Source: Streptomyces venezuelae
Lineage (GTDB): Bacteria; Actinomycetota; Actinomycetes; Streptomycetales; Streptomycetaceae
Direction of reading: 5' to 3'
NCBI RefSeq assembly: GCF_008642375.1
Contig: NZ_CP029194.1
Coordinates: forward strand, 2,046,001 to 2,110,000
DNA: 64,000 nt
Positions 37,641 through 48,271 of the stretch are shown here, one piece after another (position 1 is the stretch's first letter; every line of letters begins with the position of its first letter). The notes under the pieces are model-generated. The model saw only the letters and a list, made by a program, of their open reading frames with translations, had not been told where the DNA came from and did no database searches. The position numbers were made by a program, and so were the translations under genes.

Positions 37641-38162
37641 ATGCCCGAAGCCACCGGACCCGCCGACCACCCCGCCGGACCCGCCGGACCCGCCCAATCC
37701 GCCGACCACCCGGCCGGAGCCGCCGCCTGGCGCGTCCGCCTGCCTCACACGACCGCCGCCGTGCCGATCGCCCGCGCCCTGATCCGTGCCGCCCTCAACG
37801 ACATCGACCCCGGCGCCGCCTCCCTCCCCGACGGGGACACCGCGGAGCTGCTCACCGCCGAGCTCGTCGCCAACGCCGTCGAGCACACCGCGGGCCGGGG
37901 CCCGATCGAGCTGGTCGTCGAGCTGTTCGCCGCACCGGGCGGCTGTCAGATAGAGGTCCACGACTCCGAGCCGGCCCGCGCCGGCGCGCTCGTCTGCCCC
38001 GCCCCCGGGGCCGAGGTCGACCCCTGGCAGGAACACGGCCGCGGCCTCCTCCTGATCCGCGCGCTCAGCAGCGACTGCGGCCATCGCCCGACCGCGCACG
38101 GCAAGGCGGTGTGGTTCACGCTCCCCGGGATTCCGGCCCAGCGCCGCCGCCAGGAGCCTTGA
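37641..38162 (+). CDS. HATPase_c (anti-sigma-factor-like) ATP-binding protein
   Basis: 173 aa. A GHKL fold with N-box ELVANAVEHT and a G2-type loop EHGRGLLLIRALSSDCG; the G1 loop is degenerate (VHDSEPAR). It is like the many small serine-kinase/anti-sigma proteins of Streptomyces, which usually lack an adjacent sigma gene. A Pro/Ala-rich 40-residue tail precedes the domain. The ATG is accepted because the domain begins soon after; a GTG 30 codons upstream is an alternative. Partner unknown. Confidence 0.75.
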   Translation: MPEATGPADHPAGPAGPAQSADHPAGAAAWRVRLPHTTAAVPIARALIRAALNDIDPGAASLPDGDTAELLTAELVANAVEHTAGRGPIELVVELFAAPGGCQIEVHDSEPARAGALVCPAPGAEVDPWQEHGRGLLLIRALSSDCGHRPTAHGKAVWFTLPGIPAQRRRQEP

Positions 38163-38236
38163 GCGGAGCCGCTCGGCCCAGCCGTGAGTGGCGGCGGCCG
38201 TGGAGCGCGTACACGAGCGCTCCGACGACCAGCGCC

Positions 38237-39247
38237 TCAGGCGCGGCCCGCCATGGTGGCCACCAGGACCGCCTTGATCGTGTGCATCCGGTTCTCGGCC
38301 TCGTCGAAGACGACGGAGTGCTCCGACTCGAAGACCTCGTCGGAGACCTCCAGCTCGGTCAGACCGTGCCGGGCGTGGATGTCGCGGCCGACGGCCGTGC
38401 CCAGGTCGTGGAAGGCCGGCAGGCAGTGCAGGAACCTGACGCCCGGGTTCCCGGTGGCCCGCAGCACGTCCATGGTCACGGAGTACGGGGCGAGGGCGGC
38501 GATGCGCTCGTCCCAGACCTCCTTGGGCTCGCCCATCGACACCCAGACGTCGGTGGCCACGAAGTCGGCGCCGCGAACCCCGTCCGCCACGGAATCGGTG
38601 AGCGTGATCGTGGCGCCGCTCGTCTCGGCGAGCTTGCGGGCGGCGGCGACGATCCCCTCGGCCGGCCAGTACGCCTCCGGGGCGACGATCCGCACGTCCA
38701 TGCCGAGCAGGGCCCCGGTGACGAGGTAGGAGTTGCCCATGTTGAAACGGGCGTCGCCGAGGTAGGCGAAGGTGATCCCGTCGAGCGGCTTGTCGGTGTG
38801 CTCGGTCATGGTGAGCACGTCGGCGAGCATCTGGGTGGGGTGCCAGTCGTCCGTGAGGCCGTTGAAGACGGGGACCCCGGCGAACGCGGCGAGCTCCTCG
38901 ACCGCGGCCTGGCTGTCGCCCCGGTACTCGATGCCGTCGAACATCCGGCCGAGGACACGGGCGGTGTCCTTGACCGACTCCTTGTGCCCCATCTGGGAAC
39001 CCGAGGGGTCCAGATAGGTCGTGGAGGCGCCCTGGTCCGCGGCGGCGACCTCGAAGGCGCAGCGGGTGCGGGTCGAGGTCTTCTCGAAGATGAGGGCGAT
39101 GTTCCTGCCGCGCAGCCGCTGGACCTCGGTGCCCGCCTTCTTGGCGGCCTTGAGCTCGGCGGAGAGCGCGATCAGGCCGCGGAACTCCTCGGCGGTGAAG
39201 TCCAGCTCCTTGAGGAAGTGGCGGCCGATGAGGTCAGTGGTGGCCAT
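38237..39247 (-). CDS. argF: Ornithine carbamoyltransferase
   Basis: 336 aa with the carbamoyl-phosphate loop [14 protein letters not shown], the ornithine-binding HCLPAFHD, and [13 protein letters not shown] SMG loop ([12 protein letters not shown]). It interconverts ornithine and citrulline with carbamoyl phosphate. Placement directly after arginine deiminase and the 336-aa length suggest the catabolic (ArcB) role, but the same enzyme can serve biosynthesis. AGGAG lies eight bases before ATG. No carbamate kinase gene is nearby. Confidence 0.93.
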   Translation of the reverse strand: MATTDLIGRHFLKELDFTAEEFRGLIALSAELKAAKKAGTEVQRLRGRNIALIFEKTSTRTRCAFEVAAADQGASTTYLDPSGSQMGHKESVKDTARVLGRMFDGIEYRGDSQAAVEELAAFAGVPVFNGLTDDWHPTQMLADVLTMTEHTDKPLDGITFAYLGDARFNMGNSYLVTGALLGMDVRIVAPEAYWPAEGIVAAARKLAETSGATITLTDSVADGVRGADFVATDVWVSMGEPKEVWDERIAALAPYSVTMDVLRATGNPGVRFLHCLPAFHDLGTAVGRDIHARHGLTELEVSDEVFESEHSVVFDEAENRMHTIKAVLVATMAGRA

Positions 39248-39340
39248 GGGACGCGCTCCTGGGGTACGGGTCGACGGGACGGTGGCAGCAGAGGTGACGG
39301 CGCGACGACCGACGGGCGACGACCGGCCGCGACGCTGGAA

Positions 39341-39370
39341 GTCTATACGTACATCAGCATTTATATACAG
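39341..39370 (-). promoter_or_regulatory. AT-rich candidate promoter/operator upstream of argF
   Basis: An AT-rich island in the 178-bp arcA-argF gap reads TGTATATAAATGC and GTACGTATAGACT on the minus strand. It offers -10-like TATAAA and TAGACT elements. The imperfect symmetry TGTATAT/ACGTATA may be an ArgR-like site, but the match to a consensus was not convincing. Confidence 0.35.
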
Positions 39371-39425
39371 CCCTGGTGCTCTCTCGCCTGGGGGAGTCGG
39401 GTCCGCGGCCGTCCGCGGGAAGGAC

Positions 39426-40658
39426 TCAGCTCGCTTCGCGCTCCACCGGGCAGCTCATGCAGCGCGGGCCGCCCCTCCCCCGGCCCAGCTCGCTCCCCGG
39501 GATCTCGATCACCTCGATGCCCTGCTTGCGCAGATGGGTGTTGGTGGTGACGTTCCGCTCGTACGCCACGACCACCCCCGGCTCCACGGCGAGGACGTTG
39601 CACCCGTCGTCCCACTGCTCGCGCTCCGCCGCGTGCACGTCCTGCGTCGCCGTCAGGACCCGGACGTCCTGGAGCCCCAGGGCCGCGGCGATGGCACTGT
39701 GCATCTGCTCCGGCGGATGGTCCGTCACCCGCAGGGACTGCCCCGCGTCGCCGGGTTCGATCGTGTACGACCGGAGCATGCCGAGCCCCGCGTACTGCGT
39801 GAACGTGTCCTGGTCGACCATCGTCATCACCGTGTCCAGGTGCATGAACGCGCGCCGCTTCGGCATGTCGAGCGCGACGATCGTGCGCGCCGAACCGGCC
39901 GCGAACAGGCCCCGGGCCAGCATCTCCACCGCCTGCGGGGTGGTGCGCTCGCTCATCCCGATGAGCACGGCGCCGTTGCCGATGACCAGGACGTCGCCGC
40001 CCTCGATCGTCGAAGGGTAGTCGCGCTGCCCCTCCGACCAGTGGTGGAAGGGACCCGCCTCCGGGCCGGCGAAGAGCGGATGGTGCCCGTAGATCGCCTC
40101 GAAGTGCACCGTCTCGCGCTGCCGGGCCGGCCAGCGCATCGCGTTGATCGAGACGCCGTCGTAGATCCAGGCCGAGGTGTCCCGAGTGAAGAGGTGGTTC
40201 GGCAGCGGCCCGAGGACGAAGTCGTCCAGGTCGAGGGCGTGGAACCGCACCGACGTCGGCTCCCGGTGCGCCGCCAGGAACTCCCGCTTCGTCATGCCGC
40301 CGACGAGCGCCTCGCCGAGCGCCCCCGCGTCCAGCGAGTCGAACGCGGCGCGCAGGTGATCGGCGGCCAGCGGCCCGTACTCCTTCTCGTCGAAGACCCG
40401 GTCCAGGACCAGCGCGCGGGCGGCCGGCACCTCCAGGGACTCCCGCAGCAGGTCGCCGAAGAGATGGACCTCGACCCCTCGGTCGCGCAGCACGTCGGCG
40501 AAGCCGTCGTGCTCCTGGCGGGCCCTGCGCACCCAGAGCACGTCGTCGAAGAGAAGGGCGTCCTTGTTCGACGGCGTGAGCCGCTTCAGCTCCAGGTCGG
40601 GGCGGTGGAGGATGACGCGGCGCAGCCGCCCGGTCTCGGAATCGACGTGGAATCCCAT
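39426..40658 (-). CDS. arcA: Arginine deiminase
   Basis: 410 aa, full length. It has [13 protein letters not shown], the MxxxxRxxETxHxxxIYGHHP region, [12 protein letters not shown], and catalytic Cys400 in GPRCMSCP near the C-terminus. It converts arginine to citrulline and ammonia, feeding ArgF. ATG has AGGAT upstream. It is separated from the nine-gene operon by a 97-bp gap with a small hairpin. Confidence 0.95.
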   Translation of the reverse strand: MGFHVDSETGRLRRVILHRPDLELKRLTPSNKDALLFDDVLWVRRARQEHDGFADVLRDRGVEVHLFGDLLRESLEVPAARALVLDRVFDEKEYGPLAADHLRAAFDSLDAGALGEALVGGMTKREFLAAHREPTSVRFHALDLDDFVLGPLPNHLFTRDTSAWIYDGVSINAMRWPARQRETVHFEAIYGHHPLFAGPEAGPFHHWSEGQRDYPSTIEGGDVLVIGNGAVLIGMSERTTPQAVEMLARGLFAAGSARTIVALDMPKRRAFMHLDTVMTMVDQDTFTQYAGLGMLRSYTIEPGDAGQSLRVTDHPPEQMHSAIAAALGLQDVRVLTATQDVHAAEREQWDDGCNVLAVEPGVVVAYERNVTTNTHLRKQGIEVIEIPGSELGRGRGGPRCMSCPVEREAS

Positions 40659-40688
40659 GGGCCCATCCTGACGGAGCGCGGCGGCCCG

Positions 40689-40705
40689 GGCCCGTCTTTC
40701 GGGCC
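40689..40705 (-). terminator. Small hairpin after the nine-gene operon
   Basis: GGCCCG-AAAGA-CGGGCC, read on the minus strand about 50 bases past the last stop. It is the only terminator-like element in the 97-bp gap before arcA. Confidence 0.45.
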
Positions 40706-40755
40706 TTCGGGCCTGGGGTTGCGGAGACGGGTTCCGACCGCACGGGCCGGTGGCA

Positions 40756-43296
40756 TCACCTCATGACGGTGGCGACGAGGATCGCGGCGAGGAGGAGGGC
40801 GAGCACGACGGCGGTACGGCTCAGGAAGCGCCGGGTGTAGCCGTTGACCGATTCGTCGGACGGCGGCGGCGGCTGTGGGTGTGGCTGTGGCTGTGGCTGC
40901 TGCGTGTACGGCACGGCGCGGGGTGCGCCCGGGGGAGTCGGCCTGCCGGGCGACGGGGCGTGGTGAGGCGCTGGGGCATGGTGGGGCGGCCGGTCCTGGT
41001 GGGGCGGCGGGGTGCGCCGGACGCCGTGCGCCTCCTTGAGGAGCGTGAGCCAGACCGCGTCGGGCAGGCCCGGGCGGTCGCCGTCGACGATCTGCCAGAA
41101 GGCTTCCCGGGCCGACGGCACGGGGCTCGTCCGGAGCCGGACGAGCAGGGCCGCGACCGTGCCGACCGGGGCGTCACCGCCGCCGAGAAGGGGCCGGACG
41201 GCCCAGCGGTGCAGCTCGGCGGCGTTGGACGCGCGCTGCTCCTCGGGCGGCTCGGAACGGTCGTGCTCGGCGCCGGGCAGCGCGGCCGCCCAGAGCTCGC
41301 GTCCGAGGACCACCTCGCAGAGTTCGCGGCGCGCCGGATGCTCCCAGGTGGGCAGGCGCCTGGCGATCTCCTGGAGGAGCAGGGTGACGACCACGTACAT
41401 CTGGGGGCGTCGCAGGGCGTCGAGCAGCTCGCGGCTGCCGGCCCGCTCGACGAAGCCGCGGGCCTCCGCCACGTCGTACGCGGTCGGCAGCCGGTGGACG
41501 AGCCCGGTCTCCACCTCCCGCTCCCGCCCCCACGGCTTCCTGGCCCACACCCGCCGGCCGCCACCGGCCGGACCGGTCCACTGGGCGCCGACGAACGGCA
41601 GGACGGGACGGGGGTACGGGTCGTCCACCCGCTCGGGGGCGGGGTGGGACCGGACGGGTGCGGGGGTGGGGGTGGGGGTGGGTTCGGAGTCGGGGGCAGG
41701 CACGGCGCCCGGGTCGGGGGCCGGGGTGGTGGGACGGTCCGGGGCGGGGTCGGGTTCGCGTACGGGGTCGGGAGCGGGACCGAGGCCGGCCTGGCGTGGT
41801 TGCGTGCCCTTGGCCCAGGGGTCGGCCCCGCCGGGAGCCTCCCCGTGGGACGTGTCCGTGTACGGCTCCGGCGCGGCGGGCGCGTACTCCGGCTCCGGTT
41901 CGGCCCGGTATCGCGACCCCGGCACAGCCGGATCGCCAGGTTCGGGCCCGGCCGGGTACACCTGCTCCGGTACGGAGCGGGACCGCGGGCCCGTCAACGA
42001 CCCGGACCGCGGGTCCGGCTTCTCCCCGGACCTCGCGTCCGGCCCCGCCCCGCGGCGCGGCTCGGGCGTCGGCTCGGACCGCGGGTCCGCCCCTCGCCGA
42101 GGCTCGGGCGCCGTCTCGAACCACGGGTCCGGCTCGGCCTCGTACCGCGGCTCCGGCTCGGACCGGTACCGCGGCTCGGGTCCTGGCGCGCGCCGCGATT
42201 CCGGCGCCGCCTCCGACCACGGGTCGGGCTCGGAGCCGTACCGCGGCTCCCGCTCCGGCTCCGGCCCGCGCCGAGGCTCCGGCCCGGACCCGCGCCGTGG
42301 GTCCTCCCCGCTTCCGTACCCCGGCGTCGGATCGGCCCCGTACCCGGTCCTCCCCCCGGGCGGGAAGCGCGGTTCCCGGGGGCGTGGGGCGCCGCGGCGG
42401 GCCTGGGTGTCGAGGGTGTCCAGGGCTCGGGTCACCGTGTCGAGGAGGAGGGTGCTGCGGGCGGACGCCGCCTCGTGGAGGGCGCTGCTGACCGCGTACT
42501 CGCGGCCGTCGCCCTCCTCGACGCCCCGCAGGTGGTGCCGGACGAGCCGGGCCGCGATCTCCTCCTCGCGGTCGCCGACCCGCTCGCGCGGGTCGACACG
42601 GCAGCGCCCGGTGTTGGGGCTCGCGGCGCCCGACCAGCGGCCGACGAACACGAAGCGCAGATCGGGCAGTTCGGACGTGTCGTGGCTGGCGAAGGTCCAC
42701 CGGCGGTCGATGAGTGCGCCGAACATGCTGTGCAGCCCCCACAGCACGGGGCAGGCGGTGTCGCCGCGTTCGTCGAGGACCGTGAAGCGGGCTTCGGGGT
42801 TGCGCAGCAACTCTGCGACCGCTCCGGTGAGTTCCGTGGCGGCGTACGGCAAGAGCTCGTCGAGCTTCCACTGTCCCCGGCCCGTCGACGGCAACAGAGC
42901 CTCCTCGCGCACCGCCGGCAGCCGGCCGCGCACCACCGCGAGGTGCGCGACGTCGACGCCCGGCCAGTCCCAGGCGTGGAGGCCGAGGCAGACGGCGGGG
43001 TCGAGGAGGGCGGGCGAGCCGACGAGCGCGTGGCAGAGCACGGACGACGCTCCGTCGGCTGCCGTGAACGGGATGCGCCGGATCAGCATCACGCCCGGCC
43101 GCCGATGGAGCCGGATCAGGGCGGACCTGGTCTCGTCGCCACTCGCGCGCAGCATGGGACCGGAGATCCGGAAGAGGCTCTCCGTCTCCTCACGGGGCCC
43201 GGACCAGGCCACCGGGCCGAAGCCGGTGCTGCCCGAGGCGTTCTCGCTGTCCCAGCGGAAGACGATCTGGTCGACCTCGTTCTCCGACCGTGTCAT
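40756..43296 (-). CDS. Tail-anchored GTPase-associated protein (GAP1-N2-like)
   Basis: 846 aa, last gene of the operon. The N-terminal third ([44 protein letters not shown]) resembles the GTPase-associated protein 1 domain described in GTPase-centred conflict systems; this is recalled from the family, not searched. A Pro/Glu/Arg-rich low-complexity stretch of about 270 residues with PEPRY-like repeats follows, then a helical domain ([20 protein letters not shown]). The end is a single hydrophobic helix ([19 protein letters not shown]) after a basic segment, so it is likely tail-anchored. ATG overlaps the upstream stop (ATGA). Confidence 0.6.
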   Translation of the reverse strand: MTRSENEVDQIVFRWDSENASGSTGFGPVAWSGPREETESLFRISGPMLRASGDETRSALIRLHRRPGVMLIRRIPFTAADGASSVLCHALVGSPALLDPAVCLGLHAWDWPGVDVAHLAVVRGRLPAVREEALLPSTGRGQWKLDELLPYAATELTGAVAELLRNPEARFTVLDERGDTACPVLWGLHSMFGALIDRRWTFASHDTSELPDLRFVFVGRWSGAASPNTGRCRVDPRERVGDREEEIAARLVRHHLRGVEEGDGREYAVSSALHEAASARSTLLLDTVTRALDTLDTQARRGAPRPREPRFPPGGRTGYGADPTPGYGSGEDPRRGSGPEPRRGPEPEREPRYGSEPDPWSEAAPESRRAPGPEPRYRSEPEPRYEAEPDPWFETAPEPRRGADPRSEPTPEPRRGAGPDARSGEKPDPRSGSLTGPRSRSVPEQVYPAGPEPGDPAVPGSRYRAEPEPEYAPAAPEPYTDTSHGEAPGGADPWAKGTQPRQAGLGPAPDPVREPDPAPDRPTTPAPDPGAVPAPDSEPTPTPTPAPVRSHPAPERVDDPYPRPVLPFVGAQWTGPAGGGRRVWARKPWGREREVETGLVHRLPTAYDVAEARGFVERAGSRELLDALRRPQMYVVVTLLLQEIARRLPTWEHPARRELCEVVLGRELWAAALPGAEHDRSEPPEEQRASNAAELHRWAVRPLLGGGDAPVGTVAALLVRLRTSPVPSAREAFWQIVDGDRPGLPDAVWLTLLKEAHGVRRTPPPHQDRPPHHAPAPHHAPSPGRPTPPGAPRAVPYTQQPQPQPHPQPPPPSDESVNGYTRRFLSRTAVVLALLLAAILVATVMR

Positions 43297-45650
43297 CGGA
43301 CGATTCCCTCCATAGGCTCCGCCCCGGGCAGCAGCCCGCACATGGCGAACAGGGACAGCAGGGGCGCCAGGACCCGGCGCGGCCGGACCCCGTGCGGAAA
43401 GCGGTCGCCGCGGGCCTGCCCGCCGGTGGCCGCGACGAAGTGCAGGGAGCAGTTCGCGCAGTCGTCGAAGGGCTTGAGCCAGGCGGCGCTGGCGTGGTGG
43501 GCGAGGAAGGCGTACGCGTCCCGGCTCTCGTCGTGCGCCTCGGCGGGGTCGTATCGGCCGGGCAGGGCCCGGCCGAGCCACCGGTCGACGGACGGCTCGA
43601 AGCGCACGAGGTCGCTCTTGTTGACGGCGAGCGCCGCGGGCGCCGCGACGAGACCGCCGCGCTGCCTCGGGATGCGGTCGAGCACCGTGGCGAAGGCCTC
43701 GTCGCCGAGGTCGCGGCGGCGCAGCCCGCTCTGGTCCCGGACGGGGTCGAGAGAGCCGAGACGGAGTGCGCGCAGCGGGTCGAGGACGAAGACGAAGGCG
43801 TCGACCCCCATGAGGAAGCGGGCCACTTCGCCGTCCTGCGCGAGGTCCTCGCCCGCGAGGTCGAAGAAGACGACGGGCCGGGGCGTCCCGCCGCCCGCGG
43901 AGACGAGCAGGCCGTCGGCGAAGCGGGCGAAGGTCTGCTGTCCCGTGCGGCCCAGCTGCCGCCCCTGCTGGAGGTTCTGCACGCGTTCGCGCAGATAGGT
44001 GCGGTGTGCCTCGGGGTTGAGGGGACGGCTCCGCAGTCCGTACGGGGCGAGGCCGCCGAGTTCGATCTCGCCGAGCATCGCGGCGAGGAGGTGGGTCTTG
44101 CCGACGGACGAGCTGCCGACGAGGGCGACGGAGAGCGGCTCGCCGTTGGTGAGGTAGGGCACGGGGAGTTCGTGCTCCTCGTCGCCCTCCACGGTGTGCG
44201 GGCACAGGTGGTAGGCCTTGCGGAGGGCGTCCGCGATGTGGGCGGGGCGCCGTTCGCCGCTGAGGTCGAGCGGGATCCGGTTGCCCTTGGCGTCGATGGT
44301 GACGAGCAGGCGTTCGTCGTACTCGACGGGCAGCAGGCAGTGCGGGCACATCCGGCTCCGCGAGGGCGGGGCCGGTGACGGTTCGAGCGGCGACGCCGGA
44401 GCGGCGGGGCGGCCGGGTCCTTCCCCGCCGCCGAAGATCCGGTCGATCAGGGTGGTGCGCGAGGAGCGCGGATCCAGCGCCGGATCCCCCATGTCGTCGC
44501 CGCTGCCGCCGTACGGCTCCGCTGCCGGCGGCGCACCCCCTTCGAACACGGCCCGCTTCCTGGCCAGTTGGCGGTCGTACTCGGCGCGGCCCCGGGCGAA
44601 CCGGTCGGCCGCTCCGGCGGCGGTGGCGAGCGGATCGGGGACGTTCAGGAGCCGCATGAGCTCGACGGGGCGCGGCCGGTCGGCCGCCCTCGGGGAGAAG
44701 AGCCCGCTCTGGGCCAGCGCGGCGAGACGACGGTAGTCGGCGAGGTCCCCCGGCGGGCCCTCGCCCCGAGCGGGACGCCCGGAGAGGAGGTAGTAGCCGA
44801 GCTGGGCGACGGACCACAGGTCGTCGCGCGGGTCGGCGGGCCCGAGCCCCTCGCGCTGCTCGGGCGAGGCCCACGGCGGGCCGCCGAACGGCTCGCGCGC
44901 CTCGCCCGCGCGCAGCGCGGCGAAGGGTTCGCAGAGCCGCACGTGGGCGCCGTCCCACCGTACGGTGTCGGGCGTGACGGCCCGGTGCACGAGGTCGACC
45001 CTCTCCAGGAGCCGTACGGCGAAAGCCAGTTGGCCGATGATCCGCTCCTGCTCCTCGGGGCCGAGGCGGCCCGCCCACTCGGCGAGCGGCCGTCCGCCGG
45101 GCATCCGGTACAGCACGAAGGGCTCGGGCGCGGCCAGGTCGAAGCCGACGATCCTGGCGAAGACGGCACCGAACTTCTCCTCCCCGTATCGCCGTTCGAG
45201 GGAGACGGCGGCCGCGACCTCGCGTTCGAGGAGGTCGTACGCGTGGGGGTCGGCCTGCGCGGAGGCCGCCAGCCGGAACTGCAGGACCGGCCATCCCGCG
45301 CCCAGTGTGGCCCGGCGCGCGAGGACTCCGGGCCGGCCGGGCGGCCTGCGGTCGTCGCCGAACCGGACGGTGAAGCGGACCGGCTCCTCGCGGTGGCTGA
45401 GGAACTCCAGTTCCTCGTAGTACGGGTGCGGGGGGCTCATGGGCTCGCTCAGGTGGTCGGGGTGGTGGGGATCGACGGGGTGGTGCTGCGGGCTCTGCAT
45501 GGCGTCCGAGCCGAGTTCGTCCGGGTCGCGCGCGTCGTCCAGTCGGTCCAGGTAGTCCGGGCGGTTCGGGTCGTCCTGGCGGCTCGGGTCGTTCGGGCGG
45601 TTCGGGCGGTTCGGGTGGTTCGGGTGGTTCGGGTGGTTCGGGTCTGTCAC
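43293..45650 (-). CDS. Pseudokinase-GTPase fusion
   Basis: 785 aa. Residues 1-70 are low complexity, with NHP repeats encoded by a 9-bp tandem repeat. Residues about 90-340 have a protein-kinase fold, but the catalytic loop reads VHRAVTPDTV (Asp replaced) and no DFG is present, while WASPEQREG keeps the APE-like anchor, so it is probably inactive. A CPHC/CPH zinc-ribbon-like segment follows (435-485). The C-terminal domain has P-loop GSSSVGKT (512-519), FFDLAGED and NKSD, the G1, G3 and G4 motifs of a TRAFAC-type GTPase (DO-GTPase-like). The GTG start overlaps the previous stop. Confidence 0.78.
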   Translation of the reverse strand: MTDPNHPNHPNHPNRPNRPNDPSRQDDPNRPDYLDRLDDARDPDELGSDAMQSPQHHPVDPHHPDHLSEPMSPPHPYYEELEFLSHREEPVRFTVRFGDDRRPPGRPGVLARRATLGAGWPVLQFRLAASAQADPHAYDLLEREVAAAVSLERRYGEEKFGAVFARIVGFDLAAPEPFVLYRMPGGRPLAEWAGRLGPEEQERIIGQLAFAVRLLERVDLVHRAVTPDTVRWDGAHVRLCEPFAALRAGEAREPFGGPPWASPEQREGLGPADPRDDLWSVAQLGYYLLSGRPARGEGPPGDLADYRRLAALAQSGLFSPRAADRPRPVELMRLLNVPDPLATAAGAADRFARGRAEYDRQLARKRAVFEGGAPPAAEPYGGSGDDMGDPALDPRSSRTTLIDRIFGGGEGPGRPAAPASPLEPSPAPPSRSRMCPHCLLPVEYDERLLVTIDAKGNRIPLDLSGERRPAHIADALRKAYHLCPHTVEGDEEHELPVPYLTNGEPLSVALVGSSSVGKTHLLAAMLGEIELGGLAPYGLRSRPLNPEAHRTYLRERVQNLQQGRQLGRTGQQTFARFADGLLVSAGGGTPRPVVFFDLAGEDLAQDGEVARFLMGVDAFVFVLDPLRALRLGSLDPVRDQSGLRRRDLGDEAFATVLDRIPRQRGGLVAAPAALAVNKSDLVRFEPSVDRWLGRALPGRYDPAEAHDESRDAYAFLAHHASAAWLKPFDDCANCSLHFVAATGGQARGDRFPHGVRPRRVLAPLLSLFAMCGLLPGAEPMEGIVR
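45590..45645. repeat. 9-bp coding tandem repeat
   Basis: Repeats of GGTTCGGGT (plus strand) encode Asn-His-Pro and Asn-Arg-Pro at the start of the pseudokinase-GTPase. The array is nearly perfect for the last four units and could change length by slippage. Confidence 0.75.
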
Positions 45651-48271
45651 GGTTCTCCCGCCTCCTCGGCGCGGACGGTGTGCACGACGTCCGCGCGCAG
45701 CGGTACGAGGCGGAGGATGCCGGCGTGCCGCCCCGCACCGGTCCACACCACGCCCTCGGCGGTGCCCCGCCAGATGTCGTCCCCCGCCGTGCCGCGCCGC
45801 ATCGCCTCGGGCACGAAGCGGACCTGCCGGGCGGCGAGCGGGTCGTGGGAGAGCAGCCGCAGGTGCGCGGGGCCGCAGAGCGCGACCGTGCTGCCGGGGT
45901 CGTCCTCGGTGCGCAGCAGCCGGGCCACCGCGTCCGGGGCGACACCGGTGAGGCGGGCCGCGTCGGGCCGCTCGGAGCGGTCGGTGAGCGCGGCGAGCGA
46001 GGTGAGCGCGCCGAGGTCGCGGAGGCCTTCGTACGGGGGCGGCGGCGAGGCCGCCGCATCGCGCTCCAGCCTGATCCGGGTCTCGTCCAGGAGTTCCGTC
46101 AGCCGCCGTCTCTGCGCCGTGTGATCCGTGGCGCCGGGGTCGCGTTCGATGCCTGCCCAGCACCCGTCGACGAGGAGGACGGCGCCGGCGACCAGATCGC
46201 CGACGAGTGTGTCGACGAGCGCGGAGCCCCCGTCCCCGTACCGCCGCTCCAGCCACGCCGGAGCGGGCGCGGCCTGCGGGGACGACGGCGGGTACGGGGA
46301 CGGCGCGCGCGAGGGCGGCGGGGGTGACGGCGGCGCGTACGAGGACGCGGCCGGGTCCCGCACCGGCGGCTCCTCGGCCATGTCCGACCAGCCGTCCTCC
46401 TCCCCGGCATCGCTCCAGTCGTCCCAACTCCAGGTGCCCGTGCCGGTGTCGGCGCCACCACCCGGGTTCGGGCCCCGGCCCGGACCCGACGTGGGTTCGG
46501 AAGGTTCGTCGTCCCAGGAAGCCCAGTCCGACACGGGATCCGACGTCCGGTCCGCCGTCCAGGCCGACGCCCTCTCCGGCCCCCGGTCCGGCGTCCACCC
46601 ACCGCCGTACGCGTCGGCGGTCCCCGCGAGATCGCGCAGCAGCCGGGACACGGCACCGGCACCGGCCGAGCAGTGGTGCCGTACGTCGGCGAACAGCCAG
46701 TCGTGCACGGCGGTCGTCACGACCAGGGCGTGGATCTCCCGCACGATCCGGCCCGCCTCCTCCGGGTCCGCCCGCGCCCACCAGTCGTCCACGGCCCGGG
46801 TCCAGTCGCGCAGCGCGAGCAGCACCACGGCCGCGGCGGACACGGCCAGGGCCACGGCCCCGGCCCAGACCGGCGGGCCCAGGAACTGGCCGAGGCCCGC
46901 CCCGGCGAGGCCGCCGAGGACTCCGCCGACCAGCCGGGGCGCCGCGCCCGTGGCACCGCCGCCGTCGATCCGCCCGTCCGGCGAACGGTTCGGCCTGCGC
47001 CGCAGCATCAGCCAGGCGAGTGCGGCGGCGAGGCCGCCGACGGCCGGTCCGAGGACCCAGCCGAGCACCGGCCACACCCCGGCGAGCAGCGCGAGGAGGC
47101 CGGTCAGGGCGAACGCCGCGGGCCGCGAGCCGCCGGCCGTGAAGGGATACCGGCGCCCGAGCCGCCGCAGCCGCTCCGGACCGCAGATCGCGTCGAGCCG
47201 CGCGAGCCGGGAGGAGCTGCCCGCCGGCGCGGTGCGCGCGGAGAGCGCGGAGAGCCGGGCCGCCACGGAGCGAAGCGGCAGGCCCCGGCCGATCAGGTCG
47301 TACGTGTGGTCCCGCAGCGCCGGGACGATCCCGGCCCGGGTGATCTCCCGGGGCAGTTCGGGGAGCTCGATCCCCCGGTCGCGGAGCACCCCGCGGTGCT
47401 CCGCCGTGAGCCGGGTGCCGCCCGCCGCTCCGAACGCGTCCGCGACGGCGGTACGGAGCCGGGCCAGCTCCTCCGTGAGCCGCTCGATGTCCCCCGGCAG
47501 GTCGACGTCACGGCCCGCCCCGGTGAGGAGCCCCGCCGCGCCCCGCACCCGGTCGTGGCCGTCGACGGCGTCGTCGAGGGCCTCCTGGCAGGCGGCGAGC
47601 CGGGCCCCCGCGCGACCGCGCGCGGGGAGCCAGTCGTGACCGGACAGGGAGCGCGGCACACTCTCGCCGAGGAGCAGCGCGAGTGCGCCCGGCACGTCTT
47701 CCGGTGAGGCGGACCCGGCCGGCACCTCGGGGCCCGTCAGCCCTTCGACGGCCTGTCGCCAGGCCCGCGCGCGGGCCTCGTCGGTGAGGTCGTGCTCCAG
47801 GACGCGCACGGCGGGTACGGCCACGCCGTGCACCACCTCCCCGAGCGAGCCGAGGACGGCGTCGAAGACCTCAGGAGTGGCCAGCACCTCGACGAGCGGG
47901 CGCAGGGCGGCGTCGTCCGAGGCGTGCCGCCCGTCGGTCTTGTCGTCGCCCCCGGTGTCGAGGAGCCACAGGACTCCGGCGGCGGGCGGGCGCAGGGTCA
48001 GGGTGCGGCGCAGCGTCCGGTCGCCACGGGCGCCGACGGCCAGACACACGATCTGGGCGGGGCCGTAGGAGGAGAGGCGCTCGTAGAGGAGCTGGTGGCC
48101 GACCAGCCCGTCGGCCTCGTCGACGACGAGGAAGCGTCGCTCACCGCCGGGCTGGGGGACGTCCAGCGCCGCTCGGACGGCTGCGCCGGGGTCGTCCGGG
48201 CCGCCCGCCCGCAGGTCGAGGCAGACGGCGTGGCCCGGCAGGGGGCGTTCGGGGAGGACCCGGTCGTTCAC
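45647..48271 (-). CDS. Polytopic membrane protein of the nine-gene operon, unknown function
   Basis: 874 aa. A soluble N-terminal region of about 340 residues includes a Rossmann-like start (RFLVVDEADGLVGHQLLYE). Two clusters of hydrophobic helices then follow: around residues 370-415 (FALTGLLALLAGVWPVLGWV, PAVGGLAAALAWLML) and 440-490 (LVGGVLGGLAGAGLGQFLG, WAGAVALAVSAAAVVLLAL). An acidic Trp/Asp/Pro-rich linker and a soluble C-terminal domain complete it. I recognise no family. It overlaps the tubulin-like gene and the GTPase gene by 4 nt each, so it is probably the membrane platform for them. Confidence 0.7.
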   Translation of the reverse strand: MNDRVLPERPLPGHAVCLDLRAGGPDDPGAAVRAALDVPQPGGERRFLVVDEADGLVGHQLLYERLSSYGPAQIVCLAVGARGDRTLRRTLTLRPPAAGVLWLLDTGGDDKTDGRHASDDAALRPLVEVLATPEVFDAVLGSLGEVVHGVAVPAVRVLEHDLTDEARARAWRQAVEGLTGPEVPAGSASPEDVPGALALLLGESVPRSLSGHDWLPARGRAGARLAACQEALDDAVDGHDRVRGAAGLLTGAGRDVDLPGDIERLTEELARLRTAVADAFGAAGGTRLTAEHRGVLRDRGIELPELPREITRAGIVPALRDHTYDLIGRGLPLRSVAARLSALSARTAPAGSSSRLARLDAICGPERLRRLGRRYPFTAGGSRPAAFALTGLLALLAGVWPVLGWVLGPAVGGLAAALAWLMLRRRPNRSPDGRIDGGGATGAAPRLVGGVLGGLAGAGLGQFLGPPVWAGAVALAVSAAAVVLLALRDWTRAVDDWWARADPEEAGRIVREIHALVVTTAVHDWLFADVRHHCSAGAGAVSRLLRDLAGTADAYGGGWTPDRGPERASAWTADRTSDPVSDWASWDDEPSEPTSGPGRGPNPGGGADTGTGTWSWDDWSDAGEEDGWSDMAEEPPVRDPAASSYAPPSPPPPSRAPSPYPPSSPQAAPAPAWLERRYGDGGSALVDTLVGDLVAGAVLLVDGCWAGIERDPGATDHTAQRRRLTELLDETRIRLERDAAASPPPPYEGLRDLGALTSLAALTDRSERPDAARLTGVAPDAVARLLRTEDDPGSTVALCGPAHLRLLSHDPLAARQVRFVPEAMRRGTAGDDIWRGTAEGVVWTGAGRHAGILRLVPLRADVVHTVRAEEAGEP

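Noticed and set aside
39341..39370. ArgR box upstream of argF
   Set aside because: The region is AT-rich and partly symmetric but does not match the arginine-box consensus well enough to name it; kept only as a candidate promoter.
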